The translations under genes were made by a program, and so were the position numbers. The notes beneath the pieces were generated by a model. It made no database searches, was not told the DNA's origin, and worked only from the letters and a program-made list of their open reading frames with translations. A stretch of DNA of 44,721 nucleotides from an uncultured Pelagibacteraceae bacterium (lineage in GTDB: Bacteria; Pseudomonadota; Alphaproteobacteria; Pelagibacterales; Pelagibacteraceae): the NCBI GenBank assembly GCA_902601235.1, contig CACKMG010000006.1, forward strand, positions 1 through 44,721, written 5' to 3'. This document shows, in pieces, positions 34,957 to 43,210 of this stretch (position 1 is its first letter; each line of letters begins with the position of its first letter).

Positions 34957-35247
34957 TTATCTATAAATACTCATCGGATCGTATTCACAATCCATTTGCT
35001 CTAATGTTTCAAAAAAGATTTCAGATAGTTCAGAAGAATGGGTTGTCGGGCAAATACTTTGATTATTTATTTCAGCGATTATATTTTTCTTTACTTTATT
35101 CATTGCCAAAGAGCTTGATAAAGAACTCGTTGCTTGTAATACATTTCCAGTTTCTGCTAACGTAATAGTTGGACCTACCATTGCTGTATATTGACTACAG
35201 TTAGTTAAAAATGGGACTAATAAAATTATTAAAAAAGCTTTTTTCAT
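34957..35247 (-). CDS. Small lipoprotein
   Basis: Protein of 96 residues with a lipoprotein-type signal (MKKAFLIILLVPFLTNC; lipidated C17, with asparagine at -1, which is unusual). The mature part reads SQYTAMVGPTITLAETGNVLQATSSL followed by SLAMNKVKKNI and an acidic C-terminal part with two cysteines (QSICPTT, QMDCEYD). I do not recognise a named function. It lies 9 bases before the Amt-phosphatase gene and after the pilins. Confidence 0.75.
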   Translation of the reverse strand: MKKAFLIILLVPFLTNCSQYTAMVGPTITLAETGNVLQATSSLSSSLAMNKVKKNIIAEINNQSICPTTHSSELSEIFFETLEQMDCEYDPMSIYR

Positions 35248-35294
35248 ATTATAAACTTATTTTATTTACATGTTTTTTCATAATATTAAAGCAT

Positions 35295-35305
35295 CCATTA
35301 TGGGT
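35295..35305 (+). promoter_or_regulatory. Recurring motif, copy c (between pilin 2 and the lipoprotein)
   Basis: Plus strand CCATTATGGGT, followed by TAACTTTACG. Same core as copies a, b and d but in the opposite orientation to the neighbouring genes, which favours an operator or a chance match over a promoter -10 box. Confidence 0.25.
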
Positions 35306-35324
35306 TAACTTTACGTAAAGATGA

Positions 35325-35762
35325 TTAACAACCAGATCTTTGAGGAGTACCATATTTACCAACACTTATTACGCATGAAGAACCTGTGGTAATTTCTTGA
35401 GCAGAAACCGTGTAACTAGATCCTGATCCAAAAACACATATTTCAAAGTCATTTTCTGGATTCCCTGATGCATCACGATCTATAATTGGTTCTCCATCAA
35501 ACAATCCATTTTGAATAGCATCAGAACTTGCTTTACTAGCATCACAAGCATCCGCACTACCAGTAATAAAATAATCACCTGTATTCGCGTATTCTTCTGA
35601 TTGTGCCAATGAAACTTGTTGTATTAAATTCTCAGCTGAATTTCTTTTGGCACCTTTTACATAACCAGTGTAAGTTAATGTGCCTGCGGCGGATAAAATT
35701 CCTATAATTGCAATGACCACCAAAAGCTCAACTAGAGAAAAACCAGAGCTTTTGGTGATCAT
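35325..35762 (-). CDS. Type IV pilin-like protein 2
   Basis: Prepilin-like protein of 145 residues. The leader MITKSSG is cut before FSLVELLVVIAIIGILSAAG; the mature protein would begin with N-methylated phenylalanine and has the conserved glutamate at position 5. YTGYVKGAKRNSAENLIQ continues the alpha-1 helix. A short variable head has cysteines at ADACDAS and EICVFG and a C-terminal pair SSCVIS...RSGC, as in pilin D-loops. Possibly a major or minor pilin of the machine encoded at 37.4-44.7 kb. Same strand as pilin 1, 22 bases away. Confidence 0.9.
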   Translation of the reverse strand: MITKSSGFSLVELLVVIAIIGILSAAGTLTYTGYVKGAKRNSAENLIQQVSLAQSEEYANTGDYFITGSADACDASKASSDAIQNGLFDGEPIIDRDASGNPENDFEICVFGSGSSYTVSAQEITTGSSCVISVGKYGTPQRSGC

Positions 35763-35783
35763 AAATTTTTTTTTTAAAAAGTT

Positions 35784-36281
35784 TTAATCAACAGAAACTA
35801 GATTCACAGCAAAATCTACTCCTTCTTCTGCTGCAATATTATTTGCAGCATCTGCTGCTACAGCTTCTTTGCAGTCCGGAGTCAAACAAGTTGCAACCTC
35901 TACTTTGTCATTTTTTGCAGCAACTTTAACTGTTCCTTCTTTAGCACTACCAAATGCAGATGCAACTGCTGACTCTGCATTTCTGTAGGGATTTTTAAAA
36001 TCACTTAATGCATTTATAGCAGCTGTTGCCACACCGGCTGCAGTTAAAGTAGACCCACAAATAGTAGCGTTCTCAAATGCTACAGCTGAACTGTCCATAT
36101 TACATTTTTGAACTTCAGATGCGATGTACTTCACCACTGCTGCGTGGTTAGATTTAGCACTGTTCTTCTTAGCTCCAGATGTGTAACCTGTATATGCTAC
36201 AGTACCTACGGCAGCTAAAATACCAATAATCGCAACTACGACTAGTAGCTCGATTAGTGTAAAACCTTTGTTATTTTTCAT
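35784..36281 (-). CDS. Type IV pilin-like protein 1
   Basis: Prepilin-like protein of 165 residues. The leader MKNNKG is followed by FTLIELLVVVAIIGILAAVGTVAYTGY, a textbook class III signal with glutamate at position 5 of the mature protein. The head is rich in alanine and has four cysteines (QKCNMD, TICGST, ATCLTPDCKE). The strong upstream site AGAGGAAAAATG suggests high expression, fitting a major pilin. Its relation to the pilin at 35325-35762 is that of a diverged paralogue. Divergent from the STAS genes. Confidence 0.92.
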   Translation of the reverse strand: MKNNKGFTLIELLVVVAIIGILAAVGTVAYTGYTSGAKKNSAKSNHAAVVKYIASEVQKCNMDSSAVAFENATICGSTLTAAGVATAAINALSDFKNPYRNAESAVASAFGSAKEGTVKVAAKNDKVEVATCLTPDCKEAVAADAANNIAAEEGVDFAVNLVSVD

Positions 36282-36403
36282 TTTTCCTCTTTATATTAAT
36301 TAAATTAATTTAATAAAAAGAATCTAAAATTTTTTTTTAGATATGTAAATAATTATAAGCAGCATAATTAATGTTTTTTTTACTGGAAAATATGAGATAT
36401 CTG

Positions 36404-36414
36404 CTCATAATGAG
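36404..36414 (+). promoter_or_regulatory. Recurring motif, copy d (pilin 1 / STAS intergenic)
   Basis: Perfect palindrome-like CTCATAATGAG, with a centre that reads CATAAT on the plus strand and CATTAT on the minus. It lies 16 bases before the first STAS gene and in the divergent gap to pilin 1. It could serve as a -10 box for the STAS gene or as a two-way operator. Confidence 0.35.
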
Positions 36415-36429
36415 TTAAATTAGAATTCT

Positions 36430-36714
36430 ATGACATATAAAGTAGATGAAATTGATAATAAGAGAATTGTTCACTTAAATGGTGAAATTGACATGGAAGT
36501 CTCTGACAAAGCAAGAAATACGATTTTACCTCTAATAGAGGCAGGACATGAGGTGCATCTTAATCTGAGCAAAGTTGAATATATGGACTCATCAGGTATA
36601 TCTGTCTTAGTTGAGAGTAAAAAACTTTCTGAGCAAAAGAATACTAAATTTGAGTTAGTAGAGGTTAGTAAACCAGTTGAAAAAGTTTTAGCAATGGCGA
36701 GGAAATTCTTATGA
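36430..36714 (+). CDS. RsbV-like STAS anti-anti-sigma protein 1
   Basis: Small STAS-domain protein of 94 residues. The motif YMDSSGISVLVES holds the phosphorylatable serine (S54 after D53), the site used in SpoIIAA and RsbV. GEIDMEVSDKAR at residues 18-29 and EVHLNLSKVEY are also typical. When not phosphorylated it should bind and neutralise an RsbW-type kinase; the phosphatases in this window are the likely activators. Followed by a second STAS gene with an ATGA overlap of four bases. Confidence 0.92.
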   Translation: MTYKVDEIDNKRIVHLNGEIDMEVSDKARNTILPLIEAGHEVHLNLSKVEYMDSSGISVLVESKKLSEQKNTKFELVEVSKPVEKVLAMARKFL

Positions 36715-37010
36715 GTTATAAAGTTACCGAAGAAGGAAACATAGCAACTATTCATCTTGATGGTGAAATAGATATGGACGTAACAGAAAAAGCAAAAGAA
36801 GTTATATTTCCACATATAGATGCAGGAAAAGAAGTTCATCTTAACCTTAGTAATGTTCAATACATGGACTCATCAGGAATATCTGTTTTAATTGAAAGCC
36901 ATCAAAAAGGTTTAGAAAAAAATACGAAAGTAATTATTAAGGATGTAAGTAAATCAGTTCTTAAAGTCATCATGATGGCAAAGTTAGAACAAATATTAAA
37001 TTTGGAATAA
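36711..37010 (+). CDS. RsbV-like STAS anti-anti-sigma protein 2
   Basis: Second STAS protein, 99 residues, clearly paralogous to the first: GEIDMDVTEKAKEVIFPHIDAGKEVHLNLSNVQYMDSSGISVLIES lines up residue for residue, with S54 in the same DSSG motif. The C-terminal helix differs (KSVLKVIMMAKLEQIL). The pair probably arose by tandem duplication and may receive input from different phosphatases. Six bases separate it from the kinase gene. Confidence 0.92.
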   Translation: MSYKVTEEGNIATIHLDGEIDMDVTEKAKEVIFPHIDAGKEVHLNLSNVQYMDSSGISVLIESHQKGLEKNTKVIIKDVSKSVLKVIMMAKLEQILNLE

Positions 37011-37016
37011 TTACTT

Positions 37017-37448
37017 ATGAGTGAAATTGCTCACCAAGATCATACTGAAAAAAAAGCATTTTTAGTAAATTCATCTAGTTTGAAAGATGTAAGAAGTTTC
37101 TGCAGAGATGTTTTTGAAAAACTTCAAATTCAACAGGATCTTAAAGATGAATTAGTTTTAGCTATTGCAGAGGCTGCACAAAATATTGTTAAACATGCTT
37201 TTAAGAATGCTGCTAAACCAAATGAATTAATGGTTGTTCAAATAAGTTGTGAAAATAATAAACTTCAAATCGCATTTTATGATAGAGGCACTCCTGTCGA
37301 TCCAAAAAAAGTTAAACATAGAGAAATAGATAATGTTAAACCTGGTGGATTAGGTACATTTTTTATTCAGGAGATAATGGATGTGGTTGAGTTCAAAGAT
37401 GGAAAAAAACCATGGATTAACCATCTTGTTTTAACCAAACAATTATAG
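37017..37448 (+). CDS. RsbW-like anti-sigma factor serine kinase
   Basis: HATPase-fold serine kinase of 143 residues. The N box is ELVLAIAEAAQNIVKHAF with E52 and N56, the G1 box is DRGTPVD (D89, G91) and the G2 box GGLGTFF (110-116), as in RsbW and SpoIIAB. It should phosphorylate the two STAS proteins encoded just upstream and, when free, hold a target protein. No sigma factor gene is nearby, so the target may be a regulator or enzyme instead. It ends seven bases from the convergent pilC gene. Confidence 0.92.
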   Translation: MSEIAHQDHTEKKAFLVNSSSLKDVRSFCRDVFEKLQIQQDLKDELVLAIAEAAQNIVKHAFKNAAKPNELMVVQISCENNKLQIAFYDRGTPVDPKKVKHREIDNVKPGGLGTFFIQEIMDVVEFKDGKKPWINHLVLTKQL

Positions 37449-37455
37449 AAATTAT

Positions 37456-37881
37456 TTAACCGATCAATGCACCAACATTGAATATTGGAGAGTACATTGC
37501 AATCATAAGTCCACCAATCATAACTCCCATAAATACTATCATGATTGGTTCTATCAAACTCGAAAGATTGTCTACAGTTGTATCAAATTCAGATTCATAA
37601 TATTTAGCAACTGATCCAAACATTTCATCTAGTTGTCCTGTTTGTTCTCCAACTGAAATAAGCTGACCAAAAGTGGGTGGAAACAACGGATCTTTTAAAA
37701 ATAATTTTGTTAATGTGTCTCCAGAGAAAACTCCCTTTTTAACATTTTCTAATGACTCTAAAACTACAACATTATTGCTCACAGATTTAGCAATTTCTAA
37801 ACTTTCAAGTAAATTTACACCAGCGGCACTCAAGTTACCCATAATCAATGATATCCTAGCCAACATTGATTTTAAAATCAT
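37456..37881 (-). pseudogene. pilC: Type IV pilus platform protein PilC/MshG, C-terminal part (frameshifted)
   Basis: C-terminal part (141 residues from the first ATG) of a GspF/PilC inner membrane platform protein. It holds the second cytoplasmic GspF domain (LARISLIMGNLSAAGVNLLESLEIAKSV, PPTFGQLISVGEQTGQLDEMF) and the last membrane helix (SSLIEPIMIVFMGVMIGGLMIAMYSPIF). Upstream the same frame also reads KYAWHKQVLKLPIFGD, which normally follows the N-terminal half, so the two were one gene. They are in different frames, offset by one base at about 37930. Either a genuine mutation or a base-count error in the A-rich run. Confidence 0.85.
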
Positions 37882-37927
37882 ATCACCAAAAATTGGTAAT
37901 TTTAAAACTTGTTTGTGCCATGCATAC

Positions 37928-38698
37928 TTAATCTTTTCGTTTTTCGATGTAAGGTATTTGAATACAACAAAAAAAAATTATCGAGGATAACACTAACACT
38001 GTTCCTCCTGTTCCACGCAAAAAATCACTCATTGCCATAATTGTTGCAGTAGCAGCAGGAAGTTGTATTCCCATTCCCTCATACATTTTAGCAAATACTG
38101 GAACAACTTTAACTAACATAAAAGCACTAACAACTATTGCAACTGTGAACATTATGCCTGGATACATTAAAGCTGATTTAATTTTCTTTTTAATGGCCTC
38201 TTTTTTTTCAAGGGCTTCTACAATTTTTAGCAAAAATACATCTAATTTACCGCTAGCTTCACCAGCCTTAATTAAATTTACATAAACGTTATCAAATAAC
38301 TCTGGATATTTTTCAAAGCATTTTGATAAAGTAACACCTCCCTCTAAGCTTTTTCTTATATCCTCTACCACTTCTTGCATTGCAGGACTCTCTAATTGAT
38401 CCCTTAACATCCCTAATACCTGAAGAATTGGCAAACCAGCTTTTACCATGGTTGCAAACTGCTTAGAAAATATCAAAACATCTTCAACTTTAGCTTTTTT
38501 TTTGCCAAAAAGACCTGAGCCTTTGGCCTTTTTTTTCCCTTTTTCCTCAGTTTTTTTTTTCTTAGAAGTACGTACTATATTTGTGATGATTATTTTTTGT
38601 TCTTTAAGTTTATGAGATGCTTCGTCAACGTTTAGAGCCTCTATCTCACCATCAACATATTTTCCGTCTGAAATCCCTTTGTATGTAAACGCTTCCAT
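37928..38698 (-). pseudogene. pilC: Type IV pilus platform protein PilC/MshG, N-terminal part (frameshifted)
   Basis: N-terminal part, 256 residues: an opening AFTYKGISDGKYVDGEIEA, a basic linker with many lysines (about 45-70), the first GspF domain (FSKQFATMVKAGLPILQVLGMLRDQ, KAGEASGKLDVFLLKIVEALEK) and the first membrane helices. It ends at a premature stop directly after PYIEKRKD. Intact PilC/MshG proteins are about 400 residues; this part plus the downstream piece gives that length. Removing one A from the AAAA run just before the stop restores EKRKIKYAWHKQ and an unbroken frame. Confidence 0.85.
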
Positions 38699-38709
38699 AT
38701 AAAAATATT

Positions 38710-40461
38710 TTATTCGTTAGAGAGAACTCTTTCGTATTCTCTAAAATTAAGTTCACCTGAGGCAATCAATCTTCTGCCCATATCTTGCATTGTTTGAAAG
38801 CCTTCCTTAACAGCTATCTCTCTTAGTTCAGGTGTTGTAGCCTTTCTTAATATTGCTTCTTTTAATGGCTTAGATACAGAAAGTATTTCATAAATACCTT
38901 GTCTTCCTTTATAGCCAGTATCACTACATTTTGCACAACCTTTTCCTTTTATCGCTTTAACTCTAGAAGCTAATTCTGCCGTGAAACCTAAGTCTTGTAA
39001 AACTTTTGGAGTAACGTCATCATCAGGAACTTTACAATCTTTACAGTTTTTTCTTGCAAGTCTTTGAGCCACAACAAGTTGACATGCAGCACTAATTAAA
39101 TAATCAGGTGTACCCATATTTTGTAATCTTGTTATAGTACTCGGTGCATCATTTGTGTGTAAGGTACTAAATACTAAGTGCCCAGTTAATGCAGCTTTCA
39201 ATCCGATATCAACTGTCTCTTTATCTCTCATCTCCCCAACAAGAATAATTTCTGGGTCTTGTCTTAAAAAGGACCTAAGAGCTGAGGCAAAAGTTAAACC
39301 TATATCATCTTTAATTTGAACTTGACCTACTCCATCTAATTCATATTCAACTGGATCTTCAGCAGTCAAAATATTTAGATGAGGTTTGCTTACTTCTTTT
39401 AAAATACTATAAAGAGTTGTTGATTTTCCAGATCCCGTAGGACCAGTTACAAGTATTAAACCTTGTGTACCATGAATACATTTTCTTAAATTTTTTAGAT
39501 CTTGATCATCAAAATTCAATTGTTCTAATGTAATATCTCCAGCATCTTTATTCAAAACCCGCATTACTATTCTTTCATTATTTGCTGTTGGCAAAATTGA
39601 AAGTCGAAGATCAACTACTTTGCCTTCGATTTTAAAATTTATCGCACCATCTTGTGGAAGTCTTCTTTCAGCAATATCGAGTTTACCCATGATCTTAAAT
39701 CGTGTTACAACTGCTCCATAGTTGTCATGTAAAAATTTTTTATATTGTTCTTGCTCTTTTAACATTCCATCTAATCTATATCTTACTCTTGATGAAAATC
39801 TGTAGGGTTCAATATGAATATCACTTACTCCATTTTTAATTGCATCAGCAACAACAGCTGTACTAAATTTAATAACCTCAGACTCATTTTCTATAGCTTC
39901 TATATCTTCCTCTGGAGCTTTTTCTAAAACTTCTCCTGCTTCACCTAATTCAGAGTCAAAAGTTTTTTGTTTTTCTTTATTTTCTTGTCTAATAGTTGCA
40001 GCAGTTACTTCACCACTTTCACTTGATATTTTTTCTATAAACTCAGAAATTTGTGTGAGTGGAGCAGCATGTAATTCAATATTTTTTTTAGTGATAGCTT
40101 TTAAATTTCTCATCAAATTTAATTTTGAGCTATCTGGAATAGCGATGTGCAAAGTTTTTCCATCTATTTTAAATGGAGCTACAAAATTAACTTTAATATA
40201 ATTTGATGGAAGAACAGTTTTTATTTCTTCTGTTACCTGCTCTTTCTTTAAATCAACAATGTCCAAGCTTTGTTCTTTAACCAAAATATCAAGAATACTT
40301 TTTTCATCAGTAAGATTAAGATCAAACACAGCTTCAATTTGAGATTTATTTCCTTCAGTACTATTTTTTTTAATATTTATTAAATCTTTTCCAGATATAA
40401 TATCGTTATCAATTAAAACATTGATTAAATTTATTTCGCTCTCTCTACTTATCTTCAACAT
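38710..40461 (-). CDS. pilB: Type IV pilus assembly ATPase (PilB/MshE)
   Basis: Cytoplasmic hexameric ATPase that powers pilus extension, 583 residues. An N-terminal MshEN-like domain (about 1-145) is followed by an acidic linker, the N2 domain and the motor domain. Walker A is GPTGSGKST (K346), the Asp box is LTAEDPVEY, Walker B is EIILVGEMRDKETVDIG, and the His box STLHTNDA. Two CxxC pairs (NCKDC and GCAKC) form the zinc site of PilB/GspE. It lies five bases after the secretin gene and leads pilC. Confidence 0.95.
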   Translation of the reverse strand: MLKISRESEINLINVLIDNDIISGKDLINIKKNSTEGNKSQIEAVFDLNLTDEKSILDILVKEQSLDIVDLKKEQVTEEIKTVLPSNYIKVNFVAPFKIDGKTLHIAIPDSSKLNLMRNLKAITKKNIELHAAPLTQISEFIEKISSESGEVTAATIRQENKEKQKTFDSELGEAGEVLEKAPEEDIEAIENESEVIKFSTAVVADAIKNGVSDIHIEPYRFSSRVRYRLDGMLKEQEQYKKFLHDNYGAVVTRFKIMGKLDIAERRLPQDGAINFKIEGKVVDLRLSILPTANNERIVMRVLNKDAGDITLEQLNFDDQDLKNLRKCIHGTQGLILVTGPTGSGKSTTLYSILKEVSKPHLNILTAEDPVEYELDGVGQVQIKDDIGLTFASALRSFLRQDPEIILVGEMRDKETVDIGLKAALTGHLVFSTLHTNDAPSTITRLQNMGTPDYLISAACQLVVAQRLARKNCKDCKVPDDDVTPKVLQDLGFTAELASRVKAIKGKGCAKCSDTGYKGRQGIYEILSVSKPLKEAILRKATTPELREIAVKEGFQTMQDMGRRLIASGELNFREYERVLSNE

Positions 40462-40466
40462 AAAAT

Positions 40467-42017
40467 TTACAAAATTCTTGGTGCAATAAATACCAAAAGT
40501 TCATTTAGTGTATCCGATTTACTCTTACCTTGAAACATTTTTCCTATAATTGGCACATTTGAGACGCCTGGAACTCCCTCTTTATTATCTGACCTAGTAT
40601 TCTTCTTAATACCACCAATAACAACAATATCACCATCAGCGACTAATAATTTGGTATTAATCTCCATTGTATTTATCCCGATACTTCCTGCATTTTGTCT
40701 ATTAGGAGAGTCATTGTTTACTCGTACGTCCAAAAGCACATTTCCATCACCTATAATGCTTGGTGTAACTGTCATCACTAATGCTGCATCTGTAAAAGTA
40801 TCTGCACCGTCTCCTCCAGATACAGGTATTTGTTCACCTTGTTTGATTGATGCAGTTTGATTATCTAATGAAAATATCTTTGGATTTGAAATAATTTTTG
40901 ATAAACCCCGTGACTCCAATGCCTCGAGCTCTACTTTTAATACTGCTGAGCCAGTCTTTCTCAATACTCCAATTCCACTAGTGGCAGCTGCTGCAGGGAA
41001 ATTTAATAAGGTATCTTTTCCAGCACCAAAGTTTGCTGTATCTTCAGATATTCTTGAGTCTCCACCCGATGGGGCTCCAACTGAACTACCACCTTGAGTA
41101 CCACCAGCTCTAACTCCCCTTCTCGAATATGCTGCTCCTAATTTATTTCCTAACTCTTGTTCGAATGTAGAAGTAGCTTCAACTATAAAAACTTCCATTA
41201 AAACTTGTTTGGTTCTAACATCTATTTCTCTAATTACTTTATCAACAACATCTAAATCTTTTTCTTTTCCTCTTACAATTATAGATCTAGTTGTTTTTTC
41301 TTCTGTGACTTGAATTGGTATAAATGAACCAGTTCCAGAAGTTGAGGTAAACAATTCTGTTACTGTTGCTTTAGCTTCAGCAGGCGAAATATAGTAAAGT
41401 CTAAATATTTCAGAAATAATCGGTTCTACCGAGTCTTCTAGTTCTACTTTTTTCTTAACTGCTTGCGCTCTTGCAGATTTATAGCTTTCTTGAGATGTAA
41501 GTGTTGCAGGTGTTGCTACTCTAATAATATTACTTGCTACATCTATGTCAGCTGCATAATTTTTCATATCTAAGAGTGCGTTGAATGCTTTATCCCAAGG
41601 AACATTAGTTAATTCTGCAGAAATTGCTCCAGCAACATCGTCTCCAACTAAAATATTTACACCACCAATTTTAGCCATCATGGTCATGGCTTCAGCAAAG
41701 TCCATATTTTGAAACTTAAAGGTAATATTTTGTTTAAGACTGATATATTCCTCAGGAATTAATAAATAATTTTTTTCTTTAACTGAGGATATTTTTTTTC
41801 TTTTTTTCAGTTTAACAACATCTGCCTCTACAGGTACTGGGCCCATCTCAGCCATTTTGTCTAATTCTTTTTTACCCATTGTTTTTACATCAGTTTTGAT
41901 TAATGGGGTATCATGTTTAAATCCTTTAGATCCCTTTTTGCCCGTTGTAGCACAACCCGAAACCAGAACTGACAAAAGAATAAAACCAATTAATTTTTTT
42001 GAATAATTTTTAATCAT
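40467..42017 (-). CDS. mshL: Type IV pilus secretin (MshL/PilQ type)
   Basis: Outer membrane secretin, 516 residues, made as a lipoprotein (signal ends VSGC; lipidated C22). N-terminal STN/N1-like domains (about 90-250: FAEAMTMMAKIGGVNILVGDDVAGAISAELTNVPWDKAFNALLDMKN, EKTTRSIIVRGKEKDLDVVDKVIREID) precede the secretin domain (about 265-516: VLMEVFIVEAT, SNPKIFSLDNQTASIKQGEQIPV, NELLVFIAPRIL). Lipoprotein secretins and this length fit MshL better than PilQ. A one-base overlap joins it to the PilP-like gene. Confidence 0.93.
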   Translation of the reverse strand: MIKNYSKKLIGFILLSVLVSGCATTGKKGSKGFKHDTPLIKTDVKTMGKKELDKMAEMGPVPVEADVVKLKKRKKISSVKEKNYLLIPEEYISLKQNITFKFQNMDFAEAMTMMAKIGGVNILVGDDVAGAISAELTNVPWDKAFNALLDMKNYAADIDVASNIIRVATPATLTSQESYKSARAQAVKKKVELEDSVEPIISEIFRLYYISPAEAKATVTELFTSTSGTGSFIPIQVTEEKTTRSIIVRGKEKDLDVVDKVIREIDVRTKQVLMEVFIVEATSTFEQELGNKLGAAYSRRGVRAGGTQGGSSVGAPSGGDSRISEDTANFGAGKDTLLNFPAAAATSGIGVLRKTGSAVLKVELEALESRGLSKIISNPKIFSLDNQTASIKQGEQIPVSGGDGADTFTDAALVMTVTPSIIGDGNVLLDVRVNNDSPNRQNAGSIGINTMEINTKLLVADGDIVVIGGIKKNTRSDNKEGVPGVSNVPIIGKMFQGKSKSDTLNELLVFIAPRIL

Positions 42018-42523
42018 TAATTATTTCTCTCGATTACTTGATTTTTAAAATTAATAGCTATTAAAGAGTCTCCATTTTTATCAAAAACAATTTCTTTAGT
42101 ACTTATGTTTATCAAAACTACTCCTGGAGAGATTTCCTCAAATGCAGATAATGTGATGATCTCCCCATCCTCATCAATTATAGATGCATAACTTTCATCT
42201 TCACCATTAACTATTCCAACTAATTTAAAATTGAATACACTTAAGTCTTTTTTATCTTCCTCAGTCTCAGCGACTAGTTTCACTCCAGTACCACCACCTA
42301 AAGATCCATCACCAACAAATGGATCATTTAAAGGTAAAGGTTCCTCCTGACCAATTTCAGAGCTTATATTAGAATTTTGTTTTACTTGTTGTTCTTTAAC
42401 TTTTTGATTTATTTCTTTTGCTTTTTCAATAATATTTTGTTGATTGTCATGACTGTCAGCATTTGCAGATACTGTTACAAATAAAAAACAGATAATAAAA
42501 ATTAAATTTTTAAAAAAATTCAT
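42017..42523 (-). CDS. pilP: PilP-like pilus alignment protein
   Basis: Protein of 168 residues with a signal peptide (ending SANA), a glutamine-rich helical linker, then a small beta domain: FKLVGIVNGEDESYASIIDEDGEIITLSAFEEISPGVVLINIST. This resembles the PilP/GspC HR domain that links the inner membrane PilNO complex to the secretin. No lipobox is seen, unlike classical PilP. It overlaps pilO by 14 bases and the secretin by one. Confidence 0.8.
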   Translation of the reverse strand: MNFFKNLIFIICFLFVTVSANADSHDNQQNIIEKAKEINQKVKEQQVKQNSNISSEIGQEEPLPLNDPFVGDGSLGGGTGVKLVAETEEDKKDLSVFNFKLVGIVNGEDESYASIIDEDGEIITLSAFEEISPGVVLINISTKEIVFDKNGDSLIAINFKNQVIERNN

Positions 42524-43208
42524 CTGCCAAACCTACTATTGTTAAAACTCCACTTACTTTTATCGCTCCAGTTGTATCCTTTGCTTTTACCACTTTGATG
42601 GACTCTTTGTCAAAATTTAACATTTTCTGGGATAAAGATATCTGCCTTTTAAACTTAATATAGCCCAGGAAATTTCCTGAAATCTCAAAACTTACAGGAA
42701 TTTGGTAATAAGCAACATTTTCAGCTGATCTTTTTTGGTTTTTCTTTTTCTTCTTTTCTTTTTTACCTGTTGCTTTAGCAATGGCTTGAGATTTGCTTAC
42801 TTCTTTTATCTTTAATTTTTCTATTTTGGAAATTACTAAATTATTCATAGCCGCAAATTCACTTAAAGTTTGATATAATCCTTCAACCTCTTTTCTTGTA
42901 TGAAATAAAGTTGAGTATTTTTCGTATTCAGGTCTCATTTTTTTTATTTTGTTTTTAGCAGCTTTGATATCACCTATAAATTTTTGTGTTTCCTCTTTTG
43001 TTGAAATCATTTTTTGGAGTTGAGCTTCTTTTTTATTAACAATCGGATTTAAAACTCCATAGAATATAATTAAGAAAAAAACTACTGCACCAACAGATAT
43101 TCCAATTTTAATCCAAGTTTTTTTCTCAACTCGTTTAATTTTTTCTTGAATATCTTGGAGAGATATATTCTTTAAATCTATATTTTTTAAATCAATCTTA
43201 AAATTCAT
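42510..43208 (-). CDS. pilO: PilO-like pilus alignment protein
   Basis: Bitopic inner membrane protein, 232 residues: short cytoplasmic start with two KNIDLKN-like repeats, one membrane helix (about 34-52), a coiled coil (about 55-120: KKEAQLQKMISTKEETQKFIGDIKAAKNKIKKM), then a ferredoxin-like periplasmic domain with an unusual lysine-rich insert (KKEKKKKKNQKR, about residue 145). Forms a heterodimer with PilN to connect cytoplasmic PilM to PilP. Two bases after pilMN. Confidence 0.85.
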   Translation of the reverse strand: MNFKIDLKNIDLKNISLQDIQEKIKRVEKKTWIKIGISVGAVVFFLIIFYGVLNPIVNKKEAQLQKMISTKEETQKFIGDIKAAKNKIKKMRPEYEKYSTLFHTRKEVEGLYQTLSEFAAMNNLVISKIEKLKIKEVSKSQAIAKATGKKEKKKKKNQKRSAENVAYYQIPVSFEISGNFLGYIKFKRQISLSQKMLNFDKESIKVVKAKDTTGAIKVSGVLTIVGLADEFF

Positions 43209-43210
43209 AA

